Source: JALYGY01 sp963800975 (GTDB taxonomy: Bacteria; Actinomycetota; Rubrobacteria; Rubrobacterales; Rubrobacteraceae). Taken from it: DNA of 64,000 nucleotides. Of the stretch, positions 33,681-42,007 are shown piece after piece. How positions within the stretch are numbered: the first letter of the stretch is position 1; each line of letters opens with the position of its first letter. The stretch is from NCBI GenBank assembly GCA_963800975.1, contig CAWDDB010000013.1, forward strand, positions 62,001 to 126,000, read 5' to 3'. A program made the translations under genes and the position numbers. Below the pieces are notes generated by a model. It saw only the letters and a program-made list of their open reading frames with translations, had not been told where the DNA came from and ran no database searches.

Positions 33681-33803
33681 GGACGTCTCCTCTCCTTGAC
33701 CGAAGTCTCACGTAAGTGCAAAGCGGTCGCGTAGGTTCGAGCACAGCCCTGCTCGCGTGCCCTCGCTGTGCCCGATTTGCCCTGTCGATCCGGCGTTCTT
33801 CTG

Positions 33804-34145
33804 TTAGGCCTCGGACGCCGCGCGCCGCTCTGCACGGGCTCTGGCGCGGTCGTAGTTCATGCGAAGGAGCTCGATCACGGCCTCCGCGTCACCGGGACCG
33901 TCCATCCTCCGGCGCACCCAGCCAGACTCGGGCAGCGGTGGATGCACCGAGGCTCGCCCTTTCGCTATCAGGTCGTCGCGCACCTTCCTGGGGAACGGCA
34001 GGTCCGCGAAGCTGGAGCCGTGCAGGTGCCCGATCTCCACCTTGCCGTAGTTGAACTGCAGCCCACCCCTGCCGGTGTCGCCGGTGGTGACCCCAGGCCA
34101 GCTCTTCACCTCGCGCTCGATGGACGTCGACCGATCTTCGCTCAT
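33804..34145 (-). CDS. DUF5519/luciferase-domain-like small protein
   Basis: 113 residues. GRGGLQFNYGKVEIGHLHGSS, then DLPFPRKVRDDLIAKGRASVH and PLPESGWVRRRMDGPGD match a small family sometimes named for weak similarity to a luciferase domain. The His/Asp-rich core suggests a compact alpha-beta fold. No enzymatic function is established. ATG 34145 follows AGGAGG. It is often found as a lone gene in soil Actinomycetota and Proteobacteria, as here. Confidence 0.6.
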   Translation of the reverse strand: MSEDRSTSIEREVKSWPGVTTGDTGRGGLQFNYGKVEIGHLHGSSFADLPFPRKVRDDLIAKGRASVHPPLPESGWVRRRMDGPGDAEAVIELLRMNYDRARARAERRAASEA

Positions 34146-34285
34146 GCGTACCTCCTGGCCTTCTGTCTACAAGCCTTTGTGTAATCCGGAATGGAGATTC
34201 GCGCAACGCACGAAGGGACGGTCTCTGACCCGTACTTTCGCACAGGTCGATCCTTGTCGGCCCCTCGTACGACATACGCCGCGCT

Positions 34286-34705
34286 TTAATCGGCGCGTGG
34301 GCGCTCGGGCTCGGCACCATAGACTTTGAGCTCTATCAGGTAGCCGTCGGGATCCCGCACGTACAGGGCTTCCCCCAACCCTCGGGCGCCCACGACGTTC
34401 TCCGACCTGTGTTCGACGTGCACGCCCGCCTCCTCGAGGCGTTGGGCCAGCGCATCCAGGCCGGTGCCCTCCACCACGAGGGCGAGATGATCGTAGCCCC
34501 CGGTGGGGACGGGCTCGAAGCTGGGGTCCGGCCTCAGGTGCAGGATGAACGTCGGCGTGACCCGCAGCGAAACAAGGGGGTGTTCCCCGCGCCGGTACTC
34601 CTCGAGCCCGAACGGCTCGAGACCGAGGACGTCGCGGTAGAAGCCCAGGGACCACTCGATATCCTTCACCCGCCAGTTGGTATGGTCCACCTCGGTTATC
34701 CTCAT
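34286..34705 (-). CDS. VOC-family (glyoxalase/dioxygenase fold) protein
   Basis: 139 residues with two beta-alpha-beta-beta-beta modules. MRITEVDHTNWRVKDIEWSL opens the first module, and FYRDVLGLEPF is the usual helix. YDHLALVVEGTGLDALAQRL opens the second, which ends YVRDPDGYLIELKVYG, where Glu is a metal ligand. His8, His in YDHLAL and that Glu can form the metal site. ATG 34705 directly follows GGGAGGGATC; an ATG 12 bases earlier overlaps that ribosome site. The substrate is unknown: candidates are glyoxalase I, fosfomycin-type thioltransferase or extradiol dioxygenase. Confidence 0.78.
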   Translation of the reverse strand: MRITEVDHTNWRVKDIEWSLGFYRDVLGLEPFGLEEYRRGEHPLVSLRVTPTFILHLRPDPSFEPVPTGGYDHLALVVEGTGLDALAQRLEEAGVHVEHRSENVVGARGLGEALYVRDPDGYLIELKVYGAEPERPRAD

Positions 34706-34950
34706 GATCCCTCCCATTGTCGAACCCCTCGATCGGGGCTCGAGAAGCCATCGGTGCCTTGGTCCCCGAATTCGCGCTGATCGAAGTCCAACTCGTCGCT
34801 GGCCAGCACCCGCGACCCATCGTTCCTACGTTCCCTCCGCTTCTGGCTTGCGTGGCAAGCCTCTATCGTGCGATGGGAAAGGATCAGACGCATCGTGCGG
34901 AAGGACGGCTTTGGGCCTGGCCCTCCGTACAGGCTTCTCCCGCGCGGCAC

Positions 34951-36162
34951 TTAGAGCCGGTCGAGCGCCGCTTCGAGGTCCGAGGTTATGTCCTCCGGGT
35001 GCTCGATGCCGACGGAGAGCCGGATCAGGTTCTCCCCGACCCCCAGCCGCTCCCGGCGCGAGAGCGGGAGCTCCCTGTGCGAGGAGGTGGCGGGGTGTAT
35101 GGCGAGGGTGTAGATGTCCCCGAGGCTCGGTGCCTTGACGCAGAGCTCCAGCGCGTTCAGGAACGCGAAGGCCTCCTCCCTGCCTGTTGCCTCGAGCTCG
35201 AAGGAGACCAGACCACCGGTGTCCGAGAGCACGCGACGGGCGACCGCGGCGTCGGGGTGGTCCTCGAAGGCCGGGTGGTGGACCTTCGCGACCTTCGGGT
35301 GCGCGGCGAGACGGGCGGAGACGAGGCGCGCGTTCTCGCACTGGCGGTGCATGCGCAGGGGCAGGGTCTTCAGGCCGCGGTGCGCGAGCCAGGCTTCGAA
35401 CGGGCCGAGGGTTCCGCCCACGAGCTTTCTGATGCTCTCCAGCGCGCCGTCGTAAGGGGGACCGGCAGCGACGACCCCGGCCGTCAGGTCGCCGTGACCG
35501 GAGAGGTACTTGGTCGCGCTGTGGACCACCAGGTCGGCGCCCAGCTCGAGCGGGCGTTGCAGGCAGGGGGTGCCGAAGGTGTTGTCCACCACGAGCGCTG
35601 CCCCGCCCGAGCGGCAGATCTCGGCCATAGCCTCGGTGTCCGCGACCCTGAGGAGCGGGTTGGAGATCGTCTCGACGACGACGGCGCGCGGCCTGTTCTC
35701 GGCGACCTTCTTCTCCACCGCGCCGAGGTCGTAGGCGTCCACGAAACGTACCTCGACGCCGAGGGAGCCGAAGATCTGGACGAGCAGCGTGGCCGTCGAG
35801 CCGTAGAGCTGCTCCGCCGCGAGCACCGTGGCGCCGGGCCCGAGCTCTGCCGCCGTGAGCGCCGCGTGCATGGCGGACATCCCCGAGGCGAACGCGAACG
35901 CCCTGGCCTCGCCCCGCGGGGCTTCGAGCGAGGCGAGCGCCTCCTCCAGGGCGACGACGGTCGGGTTGTCGTAGCGGGCGTAACTGTAGCCCCGCTGCTC
36001 GCCGCCGAGGATGCGGTCGGTCGTCTGCACGTCCGCGTGGGAGAAGGTGGTGGAGGCGTAGATGGGCGTGGAGATCGGGAAGAACTCCCCGTTCTCGTCG
36101 CCGCCAGCCCTGTGCTCGCCCGCGTGGACGGCGCGGGTCTCGAATCTCTCGTCCCGGCTCAT
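34951..36162 (-). CDS. Trans-sulfuration PLP enzyme (cystathionine gamma-synthase/methionine gamma-lyase family)
   Basis: 403 residues of the Cys/Met-metabolism PLP family. Landmarks are YSYARYDNPTVVALEEALAS, the substrate-binding FASGMSAMHAAL, DNTFGTP and the PLP lysine at 218 in HSATKYLSGHGD. The C-terminal LIRLSVGIEHPEDITSDL is typical. The family covers cystathionine gamma-synthase, gamma/beta-lyase, O-acetylhomoserine sulfhydrylase and methionine gamma-lyase, which cannot be separated safely by eye. SSHRELPLSRRERLGVG near the end resembles gamma-synthase/gamma-lyase types. No metX or cysK is adjacent to decide. The hairpin array begins 15 bases upstream of its start. Confidence 0.85.
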   Translation of the reverse strand: MSRDERFETRAVHAGEHRAGGDENGEFFPISTPIYASTTFSHADVQTTDRILGGEQRGYSYARYDNPTVVALEEALASLEAPRGEARAFAFASGMSAMHAALTAAELGPGATVLAAEQLYGSTATLLVQIFGSLGVEVRFVDAYDLGAVEKKVAENRPRAVVVETISNPLLRVADTEAMAEICRSGGAALVVDNTFGTPCLQRPLELGADLVVHSATKYLSGHGDLTAGVVAAGPPYDGALESIRKLVGGTLGPFEAWLAHRGLKTLPLRMHRQCENARLVSARLAAHPKVAKVHHPAFEDHPDAAVARRVLSDTGGLVSFELEATGREEAFAFLNALELCVKAPSLGDIYTLAIHPATSSHRELPLSRRERLGVGENLIRLSVGIEHPEDITSDLEAALDRL

Positions 36163-36176
36163 AGCGAGCGTATATT

Positions 36177-36345
36177 AGCAAGCCTGCGCAGCAGGCTGCC
36201 CTTTGGGCAGCTTGCGCTCGGAGCGAGGAGAAGCCAATATTGCTGACAGCGAGGGCAGGTGAAGCCTGTCCGAAGCGTACTGAGAGCGAGGGGCTGCGAA
36301 GCAGACCCTACGCGTGCTGACAAGGCGCCGAAGGCGACGTGCAGC
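36177..36345 (+). repeat. GTGCTGA hairpin repeat array, second major locus
   Basis: Begins with overlapping hairpins AGCCTGC-GCA-GCAGGCT and GCTGCCC-TTT-GGGCAGC, bracketed by GCAAG and CTTGC. Three units follow: TGCTGACAGCGAGGGCAGG with GCCTGTCC, then GCGTACTGAGAGCGAGGGGC with GCAGACCC, then GCGTGCTGACAAGGCGCC with GGCGACGTGCAG. Unit phrases match the array at 9061-9200 almost word for word while stems differ. It ends 18 bases before the start of the plus-strand TPR gene, with that gene's GGAGGGAGG between. Confidence 0.75.
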
Positions 36346-36363
36346 CGATCGGAGGGAGGCGCA

Positions 36364-36675
36364 ATGGACAGGATCGACTACTTCGAGCGGATGCTGGCGG
36401 ACAACCCGGACAACCCGACAGGTCTTCTGGCGCTGGCCAACGAGTACGGCAAGGCCGAGCGCTACGAGGACGAGGCGGCGGTGCTGGAGCGGTACGTGGC
36501 CACCCACGAGGACGAAGGGAACGCGTGGGGCCGGCTGGGCGAGGTCCTTTGGCGCCTGGGGCGCGAGGAGGAGGCCCGCGAGGCATACGGGACGGGGATC
36601 CGGCAGGCCGAGAAGCACGGCCACAGCGGCATGGCCGACGAGCTGAGGGCCGCGCTCGTGGGGTTGGGCGAGTAG
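36364..36675 (+). CDS. Small tetratricopeptide-repeat protein
   Basis: 103 residues made of three TPR-like helical hairpins: MLADNPDNPTGLLALANEYG, YEDEAAVLERYVATHEDEGN and AWGRLGEVLWRLGREEEARE, with a last helix. TPRs bind other proteins; partner unknown. ATG 36364 follows GGAGGGAGGC, one of the strongest ribosome sites here. It is the gene directly downstream of the second hairpin array and upstream of the 2-oxoglutarate dehydrogenase genes, 177 bases away. It may be a stand-alone gene. Confidence 0.75.
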   Translation: MDRIDYFERMLADNPDNPTGLLALANEYGKAERYEDEAAVLERYVATHEDEGNAWGRLGEVLWRLGREEEAREAYGTGIRQAEKHGHSGMADELRAALVGLGE

Positions 36676-36776
36676 GCTTGCGAGGGGCTCCGAACGGGTA
36701 AGACCCTGAAGATCATGTGGGGTATCATTAAGAAGACAGTAGATGTTTAAATCGCCTCCAAAAGGACGCCTCGGAG

Positions 36777-36801
36777 AGCCGCGAGCAAGAAGGTCGCGGC
36801 T
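36777..36801 (+). promoter_or_regulatory. Leader hairpin upstream of sucA
   Basis: Perfect 8-bp stem AGCCGCGA/TCGCGGCT with a nine-base loop, 52 bases before the sucA start, following AT-rich DNA (GTATCATTAAGAAG, TGTTTAAATC) that likely holds the promoter. It could be a leader structure or a terminator of the TPR gene. Confidence 0.35.
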
Positions 36802-36852
36802 CGCCTTGCGGCGGCCGGGATACTGCGCAAAGAAGAACCATGACATGAGGGT

Positions 36853-39711
36853 GTGATCCTGTTGCAGAGACGGACAGAGGGCCAGTTCTACGGACCGAAC
36901 CTTGGATACGTGTTGGAACTTTACGAGAGGTACAGGGATGATCCCGACTCCGTAGACGAGGGGACCCGCGAGTTCTTCGAGACCTGGAGCCCGCCGCGGG
37001 TGAGCGCCAACGGGCGCGGAGCAACCTCCGACGTGGCCGACGTCGAGAAGGACGTCGGGGCGTCGAAGTTCATCCGGCACGTCAGGGACTTCGGGCACAT
37101 GGCGGCCCAGCTCGACCCGCTCGGAAGCGAGCCGCCGGGGATCCCACGCTCGACCCTTCCTTCTACCGCATCACGCGAGGAGGACCTCGAGGACCTGCCG
37201 ACCCTGGTCATAGGCGGACCCGTGGCGGAGCGCACCTCCAACGCGAAGGAGGGAGCTGACGAGCTGCGGCGCCTGTACTGCAAGACCACGGGCTACGACT
37301 TCGGGCACGTCCACGCCCCCGAAGAGAGGTTCTGGCTGCGCGAGGCCGTGGAGTCCGAGCGGTTCGGCGGAACCATGGGCGAGGCCGAGGCCAAGTACCT
37401 CCTGAGGCGGCTCACGCAGGTAGACACCCTCGAGAAGTTCCTGCACAAGACGTTCCTCGGGCAGAAGCGTTTCTCGGTCGAGGGCAACGACATGGTCGTG
37501 CCCATGATCAACTACCTGGTGCAGGCCGCCGCCGACCAGGGGACGCCCGAGGTCGTCATGGGGATGGCGCACCGCGGACGCCTCAACGTGCTGGCGCACG
37601 TGCTGGACAAGCCGTACTCCAAGATCTTCGGCGAGTTCCAGCAACCGGACAGGGGCAACTCCACCTCGCCCGCCGACAGCGCCGGCGAGGCCTGGGTCGG
37701 GGACGTGAAGTACCACCTTGGCATCCGGGGCTGGCACCTGAGCCAGGAGGAGGCCGACCAGGAGGTCCTCATAAACCTGGCGCCCAACCCGAGCCACCTC
37801 GAGCACGTCAACCCGGTGGTCGAGGGCATGGCCCGCGCCGCCCAGGAGAAGCGCGACGAGGCGGGCGAGCCGCGCCGGGACGCGAAGGCCTCGTTGCCCA
37901 TACTGCTGCACGGGGACGCGGCGTTCCCGGGCGAGGGGGTCGGAGCCGAGACCCTGAACCTGAGCCGCCTGCCCGGCTACACCACCGGCGGCACCATCCA
38001 CATCATCACCAACAACCAGCTCGGGTTCACCACCGAGAGGCAAGACGCCCGCTCGACGACGTACGCGAGCGACATGGCGAAGGGTTTCGAGATCCCCGTC
38101 GTGCACGTCAACGCCGACGACCCGGAGGCCTGCATGGGCGCCGTGAGGATGGCCTACGCCTACCGCGAGAAGTTCGGCAAGGACTTCATGATCGACCTGA
38201 TCGGCTACCGCCGCTACGGCCACAACGAGGGCGACGAGCCGGCGTACACCCAGCCCAAGATGTACGAGATAATCCGCGAGCACCCGACGGTGCGCGAGAT
38301 CTGGGCGAGGGAGCTCGAGGAGCGGGGGATCATCGAGGCGGGCAAGGCGGACGAGCTGGTCCAGGAGACCCTCTCCAAGATGCAAGACATACAGAAGAAG
38401 CCCTCCAGCGGGATGGAAGAGGACGACATAAACGCCGACGAGCCCCACACCCCGGTCGTCGAGATACCGCAGACCTCCGTCTCCGCCGAGAGGCTGGAGG
38501 AGCTGAACGAGGCCATGCTCGAGCGTCCAGACGGCTTCACGCCGAACGACAAGCTGGAGCGGCTCTTCCGGAAGACCCGCGGCGAGCTAGACGACGAGGA
38601 CGGCATAGACTGGGCGCACGCCGAGGCCCTCGCGTTCGCCTCGCTGCTCGAGGACGGCGTGCCGATCCGGCTCACCGGCCAGGACACGGTGCGGGGCACT
38701 TTCTCCCAGCGCCACGCGGCCCTCTACGACGCTCAGACCGGGGAGCGCTACGTGCCGCTGCAGAACATCCCGCAGGCGAAGGCCTCCTTCGCCGTCTACA
38801 ACAGCCCGCTCTCGGAGATAGCCGTGATGGGCTTCGAGTACGGCTACTCGGTGAACGCCCACGACACCCTCACCGTCTGGGAGGCCCAGTACGGGGACTT
38901 CGCCAACGTCGCGCAGCCCATGATCGACCAGTTCATAGTCTCGGGCCAGGCGAAGTGGGGCCAGACCTCGGGGCTCGTCCTCCTCCTGCCGCACGGCTAC
39001 GAAGGCCAGGGGCCTGAGCACTCGAGCGCCCGCCTGGAGCGCTTCTTGCAGCTCGCCGCGAACGAGAGCGTCAGGGTGGCGAACCTCACCACGGCGGCCC
39101 AGTACTTCCACCTGCTGCGCGCCCAGGCCGTTCTCAGGGACGACCAGCGGCCGCTGATCATAATGGCCCCGAAGAGCCTGCTCAGGAACCCGATGGCCGC
39201 CTCCAGGGTAGAGGACTTCACCGACGGCGAGTTCCTCCCCGTGCTCGATGACGAGGAGGCCAGGGACAGGGCCGACGCGGTCGAGCGCCTGATCCTGTGC
39301 TCCGGCAAGATATACATGGAGCTGGCCAACAGCGACCTCAAGGAGGAGGCCGTGGATACCGCGTTGGGCCGCCTGGAGCTCCTCTACCCGTTCCCGGAAG
39401 AAAGGGTGCGGGAGGTTCTCGGGGGCTACCCGAACCTGCGCGAGATCCTCTGGGTCCAGGAGGAGCCCAAGAACATGGGCGCGTGGTCCTTCGTGGAGCC
39501 TCGCCTCAGGGAGTTGACCGGAGGAGAGCTGCCCGTTCGGTACGTCGGCAAGCCTGCCCGTCCCAGCCCAGCCCAGGGGTCGGCGAGCTTCCACAAAGAG
39601 GAGCACGCTGGCATCGTCCGGGCGGCGTTCGAGAGCGTCGATGGCGACCTGGAGCAGGCCGAAGCGGCCGCGCAGATGTCCCAGAGCCGCGCCCCCGGCC
39701 CGAGCGACTGA
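36853..39711 (+). CDS. sucA: 2-oxoglutarate dehydrogenase E1 component
   Basis: 952 residues. Thiamine-diphosphate enzyme of the TCA cycle that decarboxylates 2-oxoglutarate. The N-terminal FYGPNLGYVLELYERY is the short E1o helix. Core motifs are GMAHRGRLNVLAHV, the ThDP/Mg block VNADDPEACMGAVRMA with DLIGYRRYGHNEGDEPAYTQ, and the transketolase-like PHGYEGQGPEHSSARLERFL. It lacks the fused E2 domain of mycobacterial Kgd, so it is a classical E1. GTG 36853 starts the frame, with GAGGGTG upstream as a weak ribosome site. sucB follows after 37 bases. E3 is at 1.3 kb rather than in this operon. Confidence 0.95.
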   Translation: MILLQRRTEGQFYGPNLGYVLELYERYRDDPDSVDEGTREFFETWSPPRVSANGRGATSDVADVEKDVGASKFIRHVRDFGHMAAQLDPLGSEPPGIPRSTLPSTASREEDLEDLPTLVIGGPVAERTSNAKEGADELRRLYCKTTGYDFGHVHAPEERFWLREAVESERFGGTMGEAEAKYLLRRLTQVDTLEKFLHKTFLGQKRFSVEGNDMVVPMINYLVQAAADQGTPEVVMGMAHRGRLNVLAHVLDKPYSKIFGEFQQPDRGNSTSPADSAGEAWVGDVKYHLGIRGWHLSQEEADQEVLINLAPNPSHLEHVNPVVEGMARAAQEKRDEAGEPRRDAKASLPILLHGDAAFPGEGVGAETLNLSRLPGYTTGGTIHIITNNQLGFTTERQDARSTTYASDMAKGFEIPVVHVNADDPEACMGAVRMAYAYREKFGKDFMIDLIGYRRYGHNEGDEPAYTQPKMYEIIREHPTVREIWARELEERGIIEAGKADELVQETLSKMQDIQKKPSSGMEEDDINADEPHTPVVEIPQTSVSAERLEELNEAMLERPDGFTPNDKLERLFRKTRGELDDEDGIDWAHAEALAFASLLEDGVPIRLTGQDTVRGTFSQRHAALYDAQTGERYVPLQNIPQAKASFAVYNSPLSEIAVMGFEYGYSVNAHDTLTVWEAQYGDFANVAQPMIDQFIVSGQAKWGQTSGLVLLLPHGYEGQGPEHSSARLERFLQLAANESVRVANLTTAAQYFHLLRAQAVLRDDQRPLIIMAPKSLLRNPMAASRVEDFTDGEFLPVLDDEEARDRADAVERLILCSGKIYMELANSDLKEEAVDTALGRLELLYPFPEERVREVLGGYPNLREILWVQEEPKNMGAWSFVEPRLRELTGGELPVRYVGKPARPSPAQGSASFHKEEHAGIVRAAFESVDGDLEQAEAAAQMSQSRAPGPSD

Positions 39712-39748
39712 GCCCCGGGTGGAGATCCTAGAGAAAGAGGTGTGGTAG

Positions 39749-41077
39749 GTGGCGGTTGAGATAAATGTCCCGGAGCTTGGAGAATCCGTAGCCGACGCGA
39801 CGGTCGGGCGCTGGCTCAAGCAGGAGGGCGAGGCCGTGAAGTCCGGCGATCCCCTCGTCGAGCTCGAGACCGACAAGATCAACTTCGAGGTCGAGGCCGA
39901 GCAGGACGGCGTGCTGGAGTCCATCTCCAAGGGCGAGGGCGAGACCGTCGGCGTCGGCGATGTGATCGGGACCATCGGCGAGGGCGACGGCAGCGAAGCC
40001 CCCGACGAGGAACCCGAGGACGAGTCTCAGGAAGAGCCCGAAGAGGAACCCGAGGGGGATGCTCCGCAGGAGCAGGCGGAGGCCGAACAGCCCGAGCCGG
40101 AGGCCAGTGAAGAAGGGGCCGTCGACGAAGAGGCGGACGGCCACAGGGAGACCGAGAACGGGGTTAGGGCCTCGCCCTCGGTCAGGAAGCTGGCCCAGGA
40201 GTACGAGATCGAGCTAGGCGAGGTCTCCGGCAGCGGCTCGGGCGGGCGGGTCACGCGCGAGGACGTGGAGCGTTTGATCCGCGAGCAGAGCAGCGGCGCC
40301 CCAGCGCGCGAGGCCGAACAGCCGGCGCCTGAGGAGAACGGCCGGCGCGAGGAGCAGCCGGCCCCGGCGGCCGAGGACGGCCGCGAGGAGCGGGTGCGCC
40401 TCTCGCGCCGCAGGCTCACGATCGCCCAGCGCCTCGTCGAGTCGCAGCAGAACTCGGCCATGCTCACCACCTTCAACGAGGCGGACATGAGCGCCGTCAT
40501 GGAGCTGCGGAGGCGGCGCAAGGACGAGTTCCAGGAGCGCACGGGCGCGCGCCTCGGGTTCATGAGCTTCTTCACCAAGGCCGCCGTGGCGGCGCTCAAG
40601 GCGTTCCCCAAGGTCAACGCGGAGCTGTCCGACAACGAGCTGGTGCTCAAGCACTACTACGACATCGGGGTGGCGGTCAGCACGGACGAAGGCCTCGTCG
40701 TGCCCGTCGTGCGCGACGCCGACCGCAAGAACTTCGCCGAGATAGAGGGCACCATCGCGGACCTCGCGACCAAGGCGCGCGACGGCAAGCTCACGCTAGA
40801 GGACCTGCGCGGCGGTACGTTCACCATCACCAACGGCGGCATCTTCGGCTCGCTGGTGTCGACCCCGATACTGACCCTGCCGCAGGTGGCCATCCTGGGG
40901 ATGCACAAGATCCAGGAGCGCCCCGTCGTCGTGGACGGCGAGATACAGGTCCGTCCCATGATGTACCTGGCCCTCTCTTACGACCACCGCGTCATCGACG
41001 GCGCCGAGGCCGTGAGCTTCCTCGTGCGCATAAAGGAGATGATCGAAGACCCCGAGTCCCTCCTGCTGGAGGGATAG
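39749..41077 (+). CDS. sucB: Dihydrolipoamide succinyltransferase (E2)
   Basis: 442 residues. A single lipoyl domain (1-80) carries Lys43 in ETDKINFEVEAE, the residue modified by LipB and LipA. An acidic Glu/Pro linker follows, then a peripheral-subunit-binding domain (ASPSVRKLAQEYEIELGEVS) and the acyltransferase core, with the catalytic His413 and Asp417 in DHRVIDG. GTG 39749 follows AGAGGTG. It is co-directional with sucA at 37 bases and clearly its partner. DKINFEV context and neighbouring E1o support succinyl rather than acetyl transfer. Confidence 0.94.
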   Translation: MAVEINVPELGESVADATVGRWLKQEGEAVKSGDPLVELETDKINFEVEAEQDGVLESISKGEGETVGVGDVIGTIGEGDGSEAPDEEPEDESQEEPEEEPEGDAPQEQAEAEQPEPEASEEGAVDEEADGHRETENGVRASPSVRKLAQEYEIELGEVSGSGSGGRVTREDVERLIREQSSGAPAREAEQPAPEENGRREEQPAPAAEDGREERVRLSRRRLTIAQRLVESQQNSAMLTTFNEADMSAVMELRRRRKDEFQERTGARLGFMSFFTKAAVAALKAFPKVNAELSDNELVLKHYYDIGVAVSTDEGLVVPVVRDADRKNFAEIEGTIADLATKARDGKLTLEDLRGGTFTITNGGIFGSLVSTPILTLPQVAILGMHKIQERPVVVDGEIQVRPMMYLALSYDHRVIDGAEAVSFLVRIKEMIEDPESLLLEG

Positions 41078-41131
41078 TACGGGGCCTCTAGGCGATGGGT
41101 TCCACCCGCAAACCGTTCCGGGAGGTTTGTC

Positions 41132-41674
41132 TTGGTTACAATGACCTCCGGAAAGGAAGCCATCTTCTGGAGGGTCATGGATCTCCGTTCGGTGCAGAAG
41201 CCATTGAAGGAGAAGTATCGCGACGAGCCAGGCTCCTCACGCATCACGCTCGCCGCGAAGGCCAGCCAGCAGGATACCCCGGTGGCTTGCTCCGTGGACA
41301 TAGGCCGCGCCATCTACGAGGCCCAGGCCCACGCTGGCGTCGGGGGTGCTGGCACCGCCGCCTGCTCGGGCGACCTTCTTCTAGGGGCGCTCGCGGCTTG
41401 CGCCCAGGTGACGTGCCAGATGGTCGCCGAGGCGATGGGGATAGAGACGCGGCGCATCGAGGTCGAGGTCGAGGGTGACCTGGACCTGGCCGGCACGCTC
41501 GGCATCTCCAGGGACGCGGCCGTCGGCTTCGAGCGCATCCGGACCACCTTCGACATCGACGCGCCCGGAGCCACTGAGGAGCAGCTCGAGAACCTGCGGC
41601 GCAAGACGGAGCAGTACTGCGTCGTCTTCCAGACGCTCACCCACTCGCCGGAGCTGAAGACGGAGTGGGCCTAG
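41132..41674 (+). CDS. OsmC/Ohr-family protein
   Basis: OsmC-fold protein. SVDIGRAIYEAQAHAGVGGA, then CSGDLLLGALAACAQVTCQM and VEGDLDLAGTLGISRDAAVG follow the family pattern. The two cysteines in CSGD and QVTC are in the positions of the peroxidatic pair, though spacing differs from true Ohr and fits the YhfA/OsmC-like branch. It probably reduces organic hydroperoxides. Two starts compete: TTG 41132 with GGGAGG six bases upstream (180 residues) and ATG 41177, which gives the more usual N-terminus MDLRSVQKPLKEKYR (165 residues). Its gap after sucB is 54 bases. Confidence 0.8.
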   Translation: MVTMTSGKEAIFWRVMDLRSVQKPLKEKYRDEPGSSRITLAAKASQQDTPVACSVDIGRAIYEAQAHAGVGGAGTAACSGDLLLGALAACAQVTCQMVAEAMGIETRRIEVEVEGDLDLAGTLGISRDAAVGFERIRTTFDIDAPGATEEQLENLRRKTEQYCVVFQTLTHSPELKTEWA

Positions 41675-41678
41675 CAGC

Positions 41679-41957
41679 CTAGACCAGATCGCGGGGATTG
41701 TCAGCGTCGCGCATCCTGCGGATGGTGACCTCCGGGAGCTCGTCGACCTCGACGGGCTCGAGGCTGGCTACCCGTTCGGGCCACTCCTTCGTGGTCGGCT
41801 TCGCGGCCACCTGCTCTATCTCCGAGAGCAGGTAGCCTGAGAGGGTCATGCCCATCTGAGCGGCGCGATCCTTCAATGCCCGGTGCAGATCTTCGGGGAC
41901 GTTACGGATCTGGATCGTCTGCGGCATGCCTGAGAAGTTGCCAAACGTTTCTGACAT
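41679..41957 (-). CDS. Orphan FitA-like ribbon-helix-helix antitoxin
   Basis: 92 residues. MPQTIQIRNVPEDLHRALKD then RAAQMGMTLSGYLLSEIEQV is the Arc/FitA DNA-binding fold of VapB/FitA antitoxins. The C-terminal tail (VDELPEVTIRRMRDADNPRD) would wrap the toxin. No PIN-domain toxin gene is adjacent on either side: upstream is the divergent meaB and downstream the converging osmC. So the toxin has been lost, is elsewhere, or the protein has become a plain regulator. ATG 41957 or ATG 41927 (MPQT) are both possible; a GGAGG lies 14 bases before the first. Confidence 0.75.
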   Translation of the reverse strand: MSETFGNFSGMPQTIQIRNVPEDLHRALKDRAAQMGMTLSGYLLSEIEQVAAKPTTKEWPERVASLEPVEVDELPEVTIRRMRDADNPRDLV

Positions 41958-42007
41958 GTGATCGGCATGATCCTCCGAACGAGCCTCGCCTTGTCGAAGG
42001 ATAAGGC

